Positions 52,824 through 64,000 of a stretch of 64,000 bases of DNA are shown here, piece by piece (position 1 is the stretch's first letter; each line of letters begins with the position of its first letter). The stretch is from NCBI GenBank assembly GCA_008508345.1, contig QNGE01000961.1, forward strand, positions 140,940-204,939, written 5' to 3'. Source of the stretch: Paragonimus westermani (taxonomy: Eukaryota > Platyhelminthes > Trematoda > Plagiorchiida > Troglotrematidae). The notes under the pieces were generated by a model, which searched no databases, was not told the origin of the DNA, and saw only the letters and a list, made by a program, of their open reading frames with translations. Position numbers and translations under genes: made by a program.

Positions 52824-54261
52824 TTGGACAACAATGCGGAAATAGAAGACCGCATGGGACGACATCTTCAGCTGGTCTTGCAGTTGTGGATTATTGACGA
52901 AGTAACGTATGAATCTATTAAGCCGTGTGGATCGTCAACCACTCAACTTCACGGCCTACCAAGGACTCACAAGTCTGGGATGCCGCTTAGGTCAGTTTTG
53001 GCAATGATAAACTCAACCTACCACAAATCAGCACGCTGGATGGTCGCTATTCTAAACCCAATAAAAGAGCAATTTCAAACATACTCTATTAAAGATTCAT
53101 TTGAACTGATCAGTGACCTGAACAGAATCGATCTTACCAATGAACTGATGTGCTGTATAGATGTTCAGTCACATTTTACGAATGCCCTGCTGCATGAAAC
53201 GATTGACTAGATTTGTGAGCTCGTGGAAATGAGCCGCACTTCGTTGCCACTTCCCACCGACATGTTGAAAGAAACTTGGCTTCTTTGTACTGAGAATGTC
53301 AGTTTTCGATTCCTTGAACAGTCCTACCGTCAAAAAGAAGGAGTAGCCATGAGAAGTCCACTAGGTCTCATCTTAGCAGACCTTTTCATGCTAAAAATTG
53401 AGCAACAGCTACGGAGATAGAAAACTTGTCATAATACAAATGTTATGACAATGACATTAATTTTCAGTCGATCTAAACAGATAGACAATCTGGTGCAACG
53501 TCTAAATAGTTGTCATCCTAATCTAAAGATTACTTGTGAATTTGAGGTCGGCAACTGCCTGCCATTTCCAGATATCCTCATGATTCGTCGGGAAGATGGC
53601 TCGGTTAGGAGAACCGTTTATAGCAAACCCACATGGTCAGGTCAAGACCTAAACTTTGGCAATTTCACATCGATCCAATACAAAAAGGCACTTGGAAATA
53701 CCCAGCTCCCATGAGCGCGGCGGATCTGTACGCCTGACAGCCTCGCGGAGGAACTAGATCTGATCACGTCTGTCTTACAATCAAATGGTTACCCCAGAAG
53801 TTTCATAGATAGGCACAGTAGACAAAAATTGCCATCCGAAAAGGTGTTCACTGTAGAGCAAAAGAGAGTCTACATAGAGCTACCGTTCAGGGGTGATTAT
53901 ATCATGCAGCAAACAGCACAGTGGTTAAGGAATTCAGTTAAACGAACGTTTAACGCAGCTGGACTCCGTCTAATCGCTCGGACTCAGAAGCTACCAGTGC
54001 CTTCAGTAAAATGAGAACAGCTTATCGGTGCCACTTCACATAAGCAAAATCGAGAGATGCTTGATCTCCAGAATGAAGGAACATTTACCTAAATGGGTGC
54101 AGAAGTCCGATTTACCGGAGAATGACAATGTTTCTGAAACGCATAAACAGCCAGTTTCCTCAGTCGCTAGACACGTCCTGAAGCAGTTGGAATTAATCGA
54201 CTCAAACCATCTCTGTGTTCAGAAACTGTTCGTGAACTTGACCCTTCTCTGGACTCAATGA
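52824..54261 (+). pseudogene. Penelope-like element reverse transcriptase/GIY-YIG, broken
   Basis: The translation follows the order of a Penelope-like element polyprotein. 'LHGLPRTHKSGMPLR' matches the family's YGLPK.HK.G.PLRPI motif. Then come 'CCIDVQSHFTNALLHETID' (family SLDV.SLFTNVPL.ETI), 'EGVAMRSPLGLILADLFM' (family GVAMGSPLGP..AD.FM), 'CLPFPDILMIRREDGS' (family LPFLDI...R..DGS) and 'ELPFRGD'. 'ERCLISRMKEHLPKWV' is the second half of the GIY-YIG nuclease. The pieces from 52824 to 54014 share one frame with four stops (about 53208, 53418, 53712, 54012); the nuclease part is in another frame. The catalytic YVDD is replaced by 'NVMTMTLIF', and the GIY-YIG core is deleted between about 54014 and 54040. 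The N-terminal part is absent. Inactive. Confidence 0.9.
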
Positions 54262-54819
54262 CTTATCCTAACCCGCTTACTGATTATCCACCCCACTAGT
54301 CGTTTGTTATAAGAAGGCACATCCATGTTATTGTAAATTTGGTACTGATGAGTCAATACGAAATGCTTGCATCTACCAGTTTTTGTCTTCTAACGGTTTT
54401 GTTCAAACTGCTTAAAGAAACCAACTGTTTCAATCTTGAATATGCTTCCAGATGCTTCACCCAGCTACATTTGGGGGCCACTACCTGCTAGGTGGAATTT
54501 CTTAAATCATTTGACTGCAGTTTGCCTCAAAGTTTGTGAAAACATTTCACCGTGACTTGAACACAGTTGTAATTTCTGTGATTCCTGGACATTCTCATAA
54601 TGGGCTTGAAAACAAGAGGTGAGAAACTTGTCTCCGTTCATGCCAGCTTGCAATTAATTTACAGCTTAGGACAGAAAACTTAAAACACCGTAGACGACAA
54701 AAGGCAACAACTGCCTCAAATATCCTTACCATGCTATTATTAAAAGTTGGCTTACTCCGACCGAACGAATATTTTTTATCGCCCCAGTGTGTCTTTTCCA
54801 AGGTATCACATAATAAATG

Positions 54820-55046
54820 ATGTAGGGGGGTTGTAAATGTCATATCGTAAACGGACACCTGGAAGTATTCTCTCTATTCTGTCTGAGTGCGTTATCCGTT
54901 GGATATTTTTGTTCGACACCATTTTAGAACAACTACCGATGTACCTTAAGGATCCAGTCTCCATGGGAAATCGAAAAGACTGCGTCGACGAAATCAAACA
55001 TGACGATTGCAATGTCGTTTACATAAGGAAGCAAACAGGCAACTGA
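54820..55046 (+). pseudogene. Second Penelope-like fragment, GIY-YIG linker region
   Basis: The plus-strand frame carries 'FDTILEQLPMYLKDPVSMGN' followed by 'RKDCVDEIKHDDCNVVYIRK' and 'QTGN'. This fits the linker and start of a Penelope-type GIY-YIG endonuclease (pattern: ...L..LKDP....RK.VVYEI.C.DCN.VYIG.TGR). The key G of the YIG is R here, and the second family cysteine region is altered (KHDDC). It stops at the TGA at 55044-55046. The sequence type differs from the element ending at 54261, so it is a separate family or insertion. The region from 54262 to 54819 between them holds nothing recognisable. Confidence 0.75.
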
Positions 55047-55880
55047 AAGTATGTTTTTGAAAAGAACAGGTAAACACGGCTCCCAAAAATGACGCATACC
55101 AGCTTCAAATGCTATAGAAAGATTCTGGTATGACTCCGCACAGAATTACGGCGTATGATTTTATCACGCTCCAGTGAGGCATAATTGTCCGTCTTCCAAT
55201 GCAGAGCAATGCTGTGCTGAAGCTTTCACTATCCATACCCAACATGTTTGCGTCAACCGCCATGATAGCAAATCTCTGTCTGCCATGTGAAAACGGCTAG
55301 TAAATAGCACCAGATGCAGAGGTTCCATATCTGTTAGTATCAGCCCCCTTAGTAGGCAATTGATTCAGCAATCCGCCCAGACACAACGCAGGTTGACTTA
55401 ACCAAACAAAACTTCACAATACCTCCGTTTATTCGCCAATGTGATTTAGATTACAACACTCCTGGGAAAGACCACCTGAGGGAATTGAAAGGTTGGACAA
55501 TACAACCTTTTTTATGATGCTATTTTCCTCTTAATCCATTTGACATAAACAGGCTGAGCAAGACGTTCAAATTGTTTGACTTCATCCGTACTAACGTCGG
55601 AGCGGATATTTACCCGGGTATCATGTATTTGAATTGCTAAATTGGCTCTCACTCGTGTCCTGCTCATCACCTATTTCGCTGTTCATTGGTAATCTTTACT
55701 CCGAATCTGGTCCGCAAATACGAAATCAGTCTGTGAATAAGTTCGAATCTGGCTGCAAACTGCCCCATATTACATAAGTATCCCGTGGTCTTTATGAACA
55801 AAGCAAAACAAACACTAATTCCCAGCCCAAGCCAGCTTCGGACATAGTTAGGTGTACATTTATGATGAAAACAAGGATAT
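55047..55880. other. Intronic stretch after the Penelope fragment
   Basis: The remainder of the GIY-YIG domain would be expected just after 55046, but the frames are broken and no convincing continuation was found. A 75-codon minus-strand frame (55667-55894) runs into the SINE-B copy and is considered noise. Confidence 0.4.
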
Positions 55881-56030
55881 GCAAGGATATGCACTACTGA
55901 CGAGCTCTAATGAGAGCGAAACTCGAGTCTAGTGCTTCTTTCCGAAAGAGGCCGGCTGGAAAGTCTATCTGAATGCGAAGGCTGCGAACAAATGTGAGTG
56001 ATGGTCAACTGGAAAATAAACCGAATCTCC
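55881..56030 (+). repeat. SINE-B body, best-preserved copy
   Basis: Used here as the reference for the SINE-B body. It contains 'gcactactgacgagctctaa', 'tgagagcgaaactcgagtct', 'agtgcttctttccgaaagag', 'gccggctggaaagtctatct', 'gaatgcgaaggctgcgaac' and 'gtgagtgatggtcaactgg'. The tRNA-like head upstream is not preserved. Related copies or fragments in this window are at 5931, 14737, 15081, 24545, 28055, 34593, 34775, 42060 and 59915. Confidence 0.7.
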
Positions 56031-59000
56031 GACTACTCACTAGTAAAACAATTAAGCATTGGTCGCGCTGTGTAAGTATTTTCATTATGGTCTAATCAGC
56101 GAAATTTGTAGAAGAATGGAACACGTTAGTTTAACCGATGATGTGCTAGCTACTGGCTGCTTCACAATCATGGTAATCTTTGCTTTATTTTCTGTCGGGT
56201 TTATGCGAACCAGTTGGCAGTCACCAGCATGAGTTGTTCACCACACCATTGATATCACAGTAAATATTGGACTGCTTCTTGGCCCTATGATATTTTAGGC
56301 CGATGCAAAAACAACTATCACTAAAAAGTAAACCGTTTGCAATCCTGCCTCAGATGATTGAGTGACTCGCATAGTTTGCAGAAGGGACCATCGCATTTCA
56401 GCTTTATCCATCTGTGAAGGAACGTACTACTGAAGATAACGAAGTACCGGTATGTCCTGCGTGACCCAGTTGTAAAAACGCAGCCAAATATATCCGTCAC
56501 TATTCAAATTGCTTTCATCTGCATCGAACCCATAGCCGGAAGCCTTAATTATATGAACAGTCTTGTCTCCAACAACATGTTGAAGCGTGTTAGTTGGAAT
56601 ACAACCAAATGTACATCTAACGAGTTGAGTACACTGAAGTCAAATCATTCGGATTTCGGTCGTTTCCAGTTGCCGACCAGTGTATTCCTAGCAAAAAGTG
56701 ACGTTTATGCAACCGGAATCATGTATTTTCTATCACTGCAAACAAAATTTTAAACCGTTAGTTCTCTCCAAACATTTGGAACCTTGCTATGTGATCTATC
56801 AAGAGAAGGTAGTTTTAAAGCTGAGATGCCGTTGAATTCAGCTTTTATTTATAAAAAAAGACGTAGATTGTAATGTTTGTCAGTTTTTGCTGGTTTGTTT
56901 TTGTTATCGTACAATGAACCTGTACCATCCATTCGAGCCACGAGAATGCCGAATAATCGGTCTGTCCAGCCGGTGCGCAATTTTGCATCTTTTCTTGCGT
57001 TCTGCGGAGCTCGCTTACACACGCTGTTAACGTCCAGCAAGGCATACCTACACTCAGGCTGAGCTGTTGATAGTTCGTACTGGATTTGGAGATTTACCGG
57101 GGTTTGCATTGAACTGGCCTAATTTTCAGTCAGCACCACACAATTGTGTCAGCTACTTGATCAGTTGCGTTTCTTGAGGGCTTGTCAAAGTTCGCATACC
57201 ACTGTGAAACAAGACCAACCTCCAGCTCCATTCTCTCGTGTTAGCCTGTCACTCCAGGCGTGTGAGTAGAAGATTCACTATCCGGTGTATTTTAAACAAA
57301 TAAATATTCCAATCATAGTCTACCCAACCTTTACAAATTTCAAATTCACTAATCTCATTAAACTTTATTGAACATTCAACGAGATTTCTGAGTACACACT
57401 TTTTTTGTTGACTACTGGATATCAATCGATAGAATTACGGAAACGCCTTAGCTTGTGACCAAGTGAATTCTCCGGCCTTACGTGCCAGCCTTACCACCAA
57501 CGGGCGGAATCGGAAATCCACATTGTTGGTTTCATCTAAGTACAGCAAGTTCACACTATAGATGTTTCAACCAATCGTACACACTGAAGTCTCATGCGAA
57601 TCGGCGACTCTCGATAGTGAGCCGCTTAGCCTTGGCCAACGCAGCACCTACCTAACGTCTTGTATTTTGAGAAAATTACATTGGCATAGTACAATTTAAC
57701 AACGCCATATTAAGCCTGATTTCGACCCGACAGGAAGCAGATCACACTACTTACTGTAGATCTTTCCCAGTAGACACAGGTAACCAAAAAGAGATATCTG
57801 ATTATGCACACCTGCCGAGGTTTAATTTTTGTCCGGACGCGTATATAAATCAGTGGTAAGCTCTAACGAATCGCAACTCAAAGCTTTTTTCAGACTAAAC
57901 AAACAGAACGTTAGTTTTGATTCCAAAAGTGGTCGTGTCTAAGTAGAGTTCAGCCAAATGATACTAGGCAGTAAAAGACACCATCAGAGGATAGAAATTT
58001 TAACTGTCTGTCATTAAAAAATGTCGGACAACCGCAACAATTTATTTGCACTTCGTAGATTAAAATTGGAAATCCGATGATGTAACCTCGTCAGTAAAAG
58101 GTGGTCAATTACGGAATCAACAGATATGTATCTAAGTCGGTACTATAGTTCCAATACTGCAGTGAAACAAACATCGCGTAAATCTGCAGAAATTCCCGGA
58201 CATCCCGAGTGATGAACCTAAAGCCAGCACAACCATACAAGAGAATTCCTATTTAACTCTTCAACCGGATGGGTCAGAAAATCGTAAGTGTAATCTGCTT
58301 ACTTTTCTCACAAGAACAAAACGGTAAATGTAGAATGAGCATTGGGGGCATTTCACTGTTGAAACAACTTTTGTACAAGACACCTGAACTACCGATCTTT
58401 TCGCTTGTCTTACATAGCGTTTGTTTCGTTTCAGTTAAGTAAATGAATTCGTGGGGAATTTGGCCTCCTAAAAGGATTTTCTAAGTGACATTGTCATCAT
58501 TATCCGTCTTAAATATCCTCATTTTTTGTGCAAGTTTCACTAAGATTAATCTTTCATGTTAAAAGATGCTTTTCTCAGTTATGGCCACAGAACTTAGAAT
58601 AATCCACGGGCCGTCTTGATGTACTGGGGCAGTTGTAGGTTCATTTATCCAAAAAGAATTGGAACAAATACTGAAGATTTATCCAAGCAAACTTGTATTC
58701 TATTTATCTGGTTAATAAGTGACAAAATTATGCTATCTACAACCAAATGTCAATGCACTGAACGAGTCTCTTGGTAGTTTGTGACATGACAATCAGTAGC
58801 GTGTCGGTGCAAATGGAGGTGTATGGAGCAGGCATTTCACAGTTCGACAGTAGGGAAATCAATGTGTGCCAGATAATACACATCTAACAAAACCAAGAAA
58901 TGCTGAAGGCGGGGAACACGAAGAGGACTTAGGCATGGACTGCTATGTCAACGGAACAACTGGACGTAATACAAGATGAGCTAATAATATACAAATTACA

Positions 59001-59914
59001 TTTACAAACGTATTTTATTTTGAAGACTGCTCTAAGACATCTGAGGTTATTTCACCTTGCTTTGTCATCTGACAATCTGTTTTTAATGTCATTTATTGGC
59101 CAGCGAATTCAGTGAATGACCGTCATAGAAGCATGTGTTCAAATAGAATGCTGTTTGCGATGAGCATATTGTACATACGCACCCTAAGAACATTCCACGC
59201 TGGACATTATTGGCATTAATTAGACCCGTTTTGTGGAAGTGCCTGTCCTTGAAGTGTTTTGCGTATACACCTGTTGATCAAGAAGCCCGCTGGTAATACA
59301 CAAATGTCAGATTCTAATCTCTTTGAAAATAGCTCGGCCTGATCATTCTAGATGGCAACGAAGCAGCCCAACCTACAGTGTTTACCAGAGAATGAACTTC
59401 TGAATTTCGTAATTCTGCAATACCAATACTGAAAGGAGATATGTCACGCGATGGTAACATTCAGTTTATTCTCTGCAGTCGTATTCTCGCAGTTGTATAA
59501 AACGTAACATTAACAACAACGAAAACAGCCAACCTTTGGGCTTCATATGGAGCTAGCAGGTGTCAGTTTCCGAGCGAACTAGCCGGGTTTGTGGGAGGAT
59601 TTCGTGCATTCAAGAATTTGAAACACTACACTGTATATCACTTAAACTTGATCGTGTGTTTTTCGATTCTACAGATGTTCAGGTCCACTCTTTTCAAAAA
59701 AGTACTCATTGCGAATTTCGCTCATGAAAGGAATCGTCAGAAATGTGCTTTTATAACACAGCGTGCTGTTGAACTCCAGTTACACGCTGATGAAATAACT
59801 GTCCTGACGGCTGCCGCATCAAACCTGCACCAGCTGTGGCCGAACTATGATATACAGAAGTTTGTTCGTACTCGCTTGTGATTATTGAGGTGGTTGTACA
59901 AGCGACTCGAAAAC
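56031..59914. other. Intronic stretch, little recognised
   Basis: A possible SINE-A tail ('cattgttggtttcatctaagtac') lies at about 57520-57545, but the head is not seen. Near 57600-57650 the minus strand reads 'gttggccaaggctaagcgg' and later 'gccgattcgcatgag', loosely like tRNA A and B boxes of another tRNA type. This is too degraded to call. Confidence 0.35.
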
Positions 59915-60020
59915 ATCGAAACTCTAGTCTAATGCTTATTTTCAAAAGTGACCGGCTGAAAGTCAATTTTAATATGAAAGCTGAAAATCAATTGTGAATG
60001 ATGATCAATTGAATACCACC
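59915..60020 (+). repeat. SINE-B body copy
   Basis: It follows the reference body at 55915-56020: 'gaaactctagtctaatgcttatttt', 'aaagtgaccggctgaaagtcaat', 'atgaaagctg' and 'gtgaatgatgatcaattg'. The upstream junction has decayed. Confidence 0.65.
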
Positions 60021-61281
60021 AGCTTAGACGCTCATGAATTGGCCCTCTAGTTAGTGACCATCGTGGCCAAAACAGCGCAATAAACACTAACAACCATACT
60101 TAAGGACAGAAAAATCATGGACCTAGATCATATTGTTGAGCCGATTAACTCATTCGGCATATTAACCTTTAGTCAGAATTCGACATTTTCCACGTTTACC
60201 TATGACTGGCATTTGGCTCTACGTGGAAGTGATAACACCCCGTGATTTTCTCTGCAGTTCCAAGGTTGATCTTTCTGAAAATCCCACGCCATATATAACC
60301 AAATAATTTGTTTCCGCTGAAGACTAAACAAAATGCAGACGTTACACGATACAGGCCTTCTCTGTTTGTTAGGGAATTTATTTTCCACTCGACGATTCAA
60401 TCCACAAAGTCACTACCGACAAGAATTCGTCAGTCTAGTGACAATACTGTTACCAAGTCATACTTTAAGTATTTAAGTTCCAAGCTGAAGCGATTCTCAT
60501 GTATGCGGTGGTAACTTGGTAGTCGCATCGGATTTTAGCTCGCAGTTTGTGATGGCGGTCTGATTGCAACCGAAACCTGTGTATCACACACTTGGAACCT
60601 TGCAACATGGACAATCCTGTCGGACCACTTACTACTAGCAAGCCTCCGGTATTCGGCGAATTCTCTCGCAGATACCAGGATTAGCTGTTCGGGGTAAGTT
60701 TGTGTTACAACAGCCGACATCTCCAATAAAATGAGCTGAGTGGGTAAATAAAGCCATAACGGAAAGTATTCAAACTGCTGTCCTGATTTTCTAGCAAATC
60801 TATTTATCATACTATTTCGAAACCAATAGATGTCCAGTCCACAGTAATAGCTTAAAATAAGTTCAGCAATTCCGTACAAACTTCAATAAAATTAGTTACC
60901 TACGCAATAGAAATGGACGATCTTTCAGGCAGCGATCACCGCATTGCGTGCAGTCGAAATTTTCCATTTGATCGGTTCATCTAATGCTGTCCAACGTGTT
61001 TGCACTAGTCATCTGCTGTCTTTCAGTCGGTGAATAATAAAAACCCAGAAATACGCAACTATTTTACTCGCACAAATCTTCTTGGATGCTTGTACTGCTT
61101 GAAAAACTGGATCGGAGTCGTTCAATTTTACAATGGCCACTTAGAGTCTTACTGAAATATGTCCCCTGTCGCTAGTATTTCTATAATGTCAACTACTTTG
61201 AAAAAATGTTCCAACACACAACCATTTATGTGCCAATGCAGAAGTACAAAACATTCTCGCTTGATTTTTCCACATTTTCAG
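60021..61281. other. End of the large intron
   Basis: No further exon or element was recognised. The minus-strand frame at 60535-60879 (114 codons) is unassigned. The intron ends in a pyrimidine-rich tract and ttttcag at 61281. Confidence 0.45.
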
Positions 61282-61374
61282 TATGAATTCAAAGAGAAGG
61301 GCATCAAAAAACAAAAAGTACTCATCAAAGTTTCGGCCGACGGTGTTTTCGTTTATGCGCGAAAGAAACCCAAG
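61282..61374 (+). CDS. NOS1AP-like PTB domain exon (second visible)
   Basis: A 93-bp internal exon, phase 0 at both ends, between the acceptor ccacattttcag and the donor gtgagt. Its 31 residues start YEFKEKGIKKQKVLIKVSAD and continue GVFVYARKKPK. Joined to the exon ending at 40741, it gives the continuous family segment MRRIR-YEF.(A/E)K.IKK.KV...VS.DGV.V...KK, which is the hallmark of the NOS1AP PTB domain and distinguishes it from Dab, Numb and CED-6 types. The next part of the domain (usually starting near a W-T-W-D-E motif) is not found in the remaining 2.6 kb, so the gene continues beyond the window. Confidence 0.92.
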
Positions 61375-64000
61375 GTGAGTCAACACAATGGATTGGTCCC
61401 AATCTTTGCATGTCTGGTCACTGTTCAAACACAAATTTATGCGTACAAACGTATGTGATGAACACGTCGGAGTGCGCGGACTAATCAAATCCTTGGTTAT
61501 TAGTGCCTAAAATAGGGTCCACCTATTTTCTGTTTGGATTAAAAGCTTACAAGTAAACTTTTTTCACGAAATATCAGACACCCGTTTTCAATCACTCATA
61601 TTCAGCGTTTATCCCAGCTGAATATAAAATCCGAAGGTTGTGACGAAGGACACTGCGCATAGTACTAGTAATGGCCTATATATTCAAGTATATCATGCAC
61701 GGACACAGGGTGTGTTCAAAATTTGTCAACCAAATTCAAGAGGTTCATAGATGAATGGAACTCACGTGATACACTGTTGATTGGTCAAATGAGGTGCTTG
61801 GACTGTGTGTAATATTTTTTGACGCAGTGGTGTCATGACCAGGGCCTACTCTATGAAATTCGGGCGATGGATATGCGACGACTACACAGATTTTTCTAAA
61901 ACAGAGAGAATAGTTAATAAAGTTAGCAGACCTGGTTTCCTATTGAAACTGTCGGAATGAAAAAAGGGTGTGAAAACCTATTGATAACAGGAGAACCGTA
62001 GACAGTGTTGGATGCACATATAGGTTTGATAAGAGAGCTAGGCGAGGTTACGGATGCACATTTAGAAAAGTCGTCAGGAACAGGATGATCAAAACCGTAA
62101 AGTCGTTGAAACACAGCGACGCAAATTAGCTAAAACAGTAAAACACGATATAACCATTCAGACTGTGGGATGGAAGACTGTTCCAATTAGATAAATCTTT
62201 CAACGATCAGGAAAGGATCACAGTCTTTCGTCATACTGCAGGGAAAACCAAACGACAAATCGTAAAGTCAACGAAGAAACGTACGCTCTCATAAAGCGGA
62301 GAATAAGACTTACGGGACAGAAAACAGCATATGACGTACAACCCAAAACCAATCTTCTCGCCTTAGTAAAAGCCTTGTTTACATTAACAGATCAAGTCCG
62401 ATTGTGGCTCAACCGAACATCTGAACACTGAGCTAAGTCGCACCTGAGCAGAAAATTTGCCTTTCATTTTTTTTAAAAAAGTTCCTCATATAAAAATATT
62501 ACACCCGTAAATTTAGACATACTGAGCAATCGGTAATGCGCTTCAAACTAACTGGCCAGTTCGATGAGACCAGGAAGGTTACTTCTGAGCGTTGAACAGC
62601 GAAGTTAAATTAATCTGCACAGTGTGGCTGAAGAACATTTCGGAAATGGAGACGGAAAAAAAGAACGGTGTGAAATAGTGAGTAACGAAATGTATCTAAG
62701 AGATCGTCTGAACCCGTGGCCAGTAGGATGGACGCTTGACAAGTCACCGGGGTGCAGGCGAAGTCTCAGAGAACTTTTCAAATCTTTATCCACTGAGAAT
62801 TTACGACCCCCATGAGATTCGATAGCATTTAAAGTGGATAGCTCTAAACCCCTACAGAGTCCCTTTTGAAGACTTTTACGAATCGGTTAGGACAGTCGTC
62901 ACCCGGTTGCTGTAATATAATTGCCCTGGCAACAGCAGCTGAGAGAATGGGTGTTGTCAGAGGATGACAACGTAAGTGTTGAAACCCGTGCCAAACAGTT
63001 CCCATCAAAGAGATTACTAAATTGGTGTAAAAAATCAGTTTTACCGTTATGCCGGTCATTATGCATTGAAATCATGTGTCAAGACTGGGACAGCCTACAT
63101 TGTTCTTACAACGGCTTTCACTGAGTTGATACATATAAACTTTAAACATTTTGCTTTCAAAAACGTTTTGTTTCCCACTTCGGTTCACGTCGAGTAAACC
63201 AAATAAAGATTGTTTTGTTAGTACACCGTGTGTCATAGTTTGCTACCGCGATGACTCGCGAGTTGTTCAACCGTCTTAGTCACACGTCATCAGACCAGCG
63301 AAGCAACTCAGTACGTTGTATCATTCTGCCTCTGTTACCACATTTAAAAGCTCAGGGCCGATGCATGTGTGCTTTATGGCCCCCATCGGCCGGCACAGAA
63401 ATAGCGAACATTATTAGAGAGTACCATTTCGAAGTTGTACATTAGAATCGACCAGGTGAGTAATTGTTATTGTTGTTTAACCAGATAGTTGTAAGAGCAT
63501 GACATATCGGGCTGCGCCGGAACTTTCTGAAGAATTTTTAAGAACTCCAGGAATACTATAACGGAAGATGGATAATGCGCCAACTTACAACGAACTGCGT
63601 GAGACATAAAGAAATCACACAGGGCCCAGCGGAGAATAACATTCGACGCTTACAGCGATTAGTCAGAACCAATCCGTTCATGTTGTTCCGATCTGGGGTT
63701 CAATTCGAAACCAGGTAACCAGAGTTTATAAGATCTTACTGCACAATGGGGGTGCATGTTGTATTCCTGCACAAAAAGGGAGACAAAATAATGGAAATTA
63801 TCATCAGCTTTACTAGGCGGCACTTCACCACCGGAACAGTTCGCTAGATTTGTTCGGACCGATGTGGTTCTTCAGAAATCAACGTGTCTTCTGGCCAATT
63901 CGTTCACATACCTCACTCTGATCAGACAAGGTTGGCAAGATGGAATTACTGCACCAGTCTGACTGAAACTTCAGCACAAATCCTGCGATTGGTCACCCAC
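61375..64000 (+). other. Start of the following NOS1AP-like intron
   Basis: It begins gtgagt. No further exon of the PTB domain was seen up to the window end. Open frames at 62605-62815 and 62844-63124 occur on both strands and are unassigned. An open frame at 63251-63445 lies near a gtgagt donor at 63454 but is closed by a stop before it. Confidence 0.55.

Larger units (their letters stand above)
40742..61281 (+). other. 20.5-kb intron of the NOS1AP-like gene
   Basis: It starts gtaagt and ends ttttcag, joining codon AGA to codon TAT without a phase change. It contains SINE-B copies, a short dispersed repeat, the fold-back element at 49571-49764, two Penelope-like remnants and long stretches where nothing is recognisable (42131-47879, 48011-49570, 49765-52823, 55047-55880, 56031-59914, 60021-61281). 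No extra exon was detected, but a short alternative exon cannot be excluded by eye. Open frames inside it, including 41435-41878 plus and 60535-60879 minus, have no recognised domains. Confidence 0.8.

Noticed and set aside
63251..63459. Exon ending at the gtgagt at 63454
   Set aside because: The open frame ends with a stop at about 63445 before the donor, and no PTB-domain continuation is encoded.
1..64000. CRISPR array, bacterial operon or prophage
   Set aside because: No regularly spaced direct repeats, no long dense open frames and no ribosome-binding-site pattern. The sequence is eukaryotic in character.

Overview
The window looks like nuclear DNA of a metazoan, most probably a parasitic flatworm (digenean fluke). 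That is an inference from four things: very low coding density, spliced exons with GT-AG borders, a very long intron, and a dense layer of old retroelement debris (Penelope-like elements, a non-LTR reverse transcriptase fragment and two tRNA-derived SINE families). There is no sign of bacterial gene organisation. The longest open frame is only 150 codons, and most open frames over 60 codons look like chance.

One host gene is supported. Two in-phase plus-strand exons, at 40670-40741 and 61282-61374, encode adjacent pieces of the N-terminal half of a PTB/PID domain that matches the NOS1AP (CAPON) family. They are separated by an intron of 20,540 bp. The earlier and later exons of the gene were not found and probably lie outside the window. 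The first 40 kb is therefore either upstream intron or intergenic DNA.

Regions. 1-13217: almost featureless apart from one SINE-B fragment and one tentative SINE-A fragment. 13218-13605: two SINE-A copies arranged head to head, each with a tRNA-like head. 14.7-31 kb: scattered SINE-A and SINE-B copies and small palindromes. 32063-32722 (minus): decayed non-LTR retrotransposon reverse transcriptase. 34593-34895: inverted pair of SINE-B heads. 37381-37722: two more SINE-A copies on the minus strand. 40670-61374: the NOS1AP-like locus. Its large intron holds a near-perfect fold-back element (49571-49764) with a hammerhead-ribozyme-like core on both strands, a broken Penelope-like element (52824-54261), a second Penelope-like GIY-YIG fragment (54820-55046) and several SINE-B copies.

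The repeats are mostly old: coding parts are full of stops and deletions, and SINE arms are about 70% alike. The fold-back at 49571-49764 is the exception, with only about three mismatches in 92 paired positions. It must be recent or sequence-homogenised, and it is the most unusual object in the window. SINE-A and SINE-B are working names used only in this annotation.
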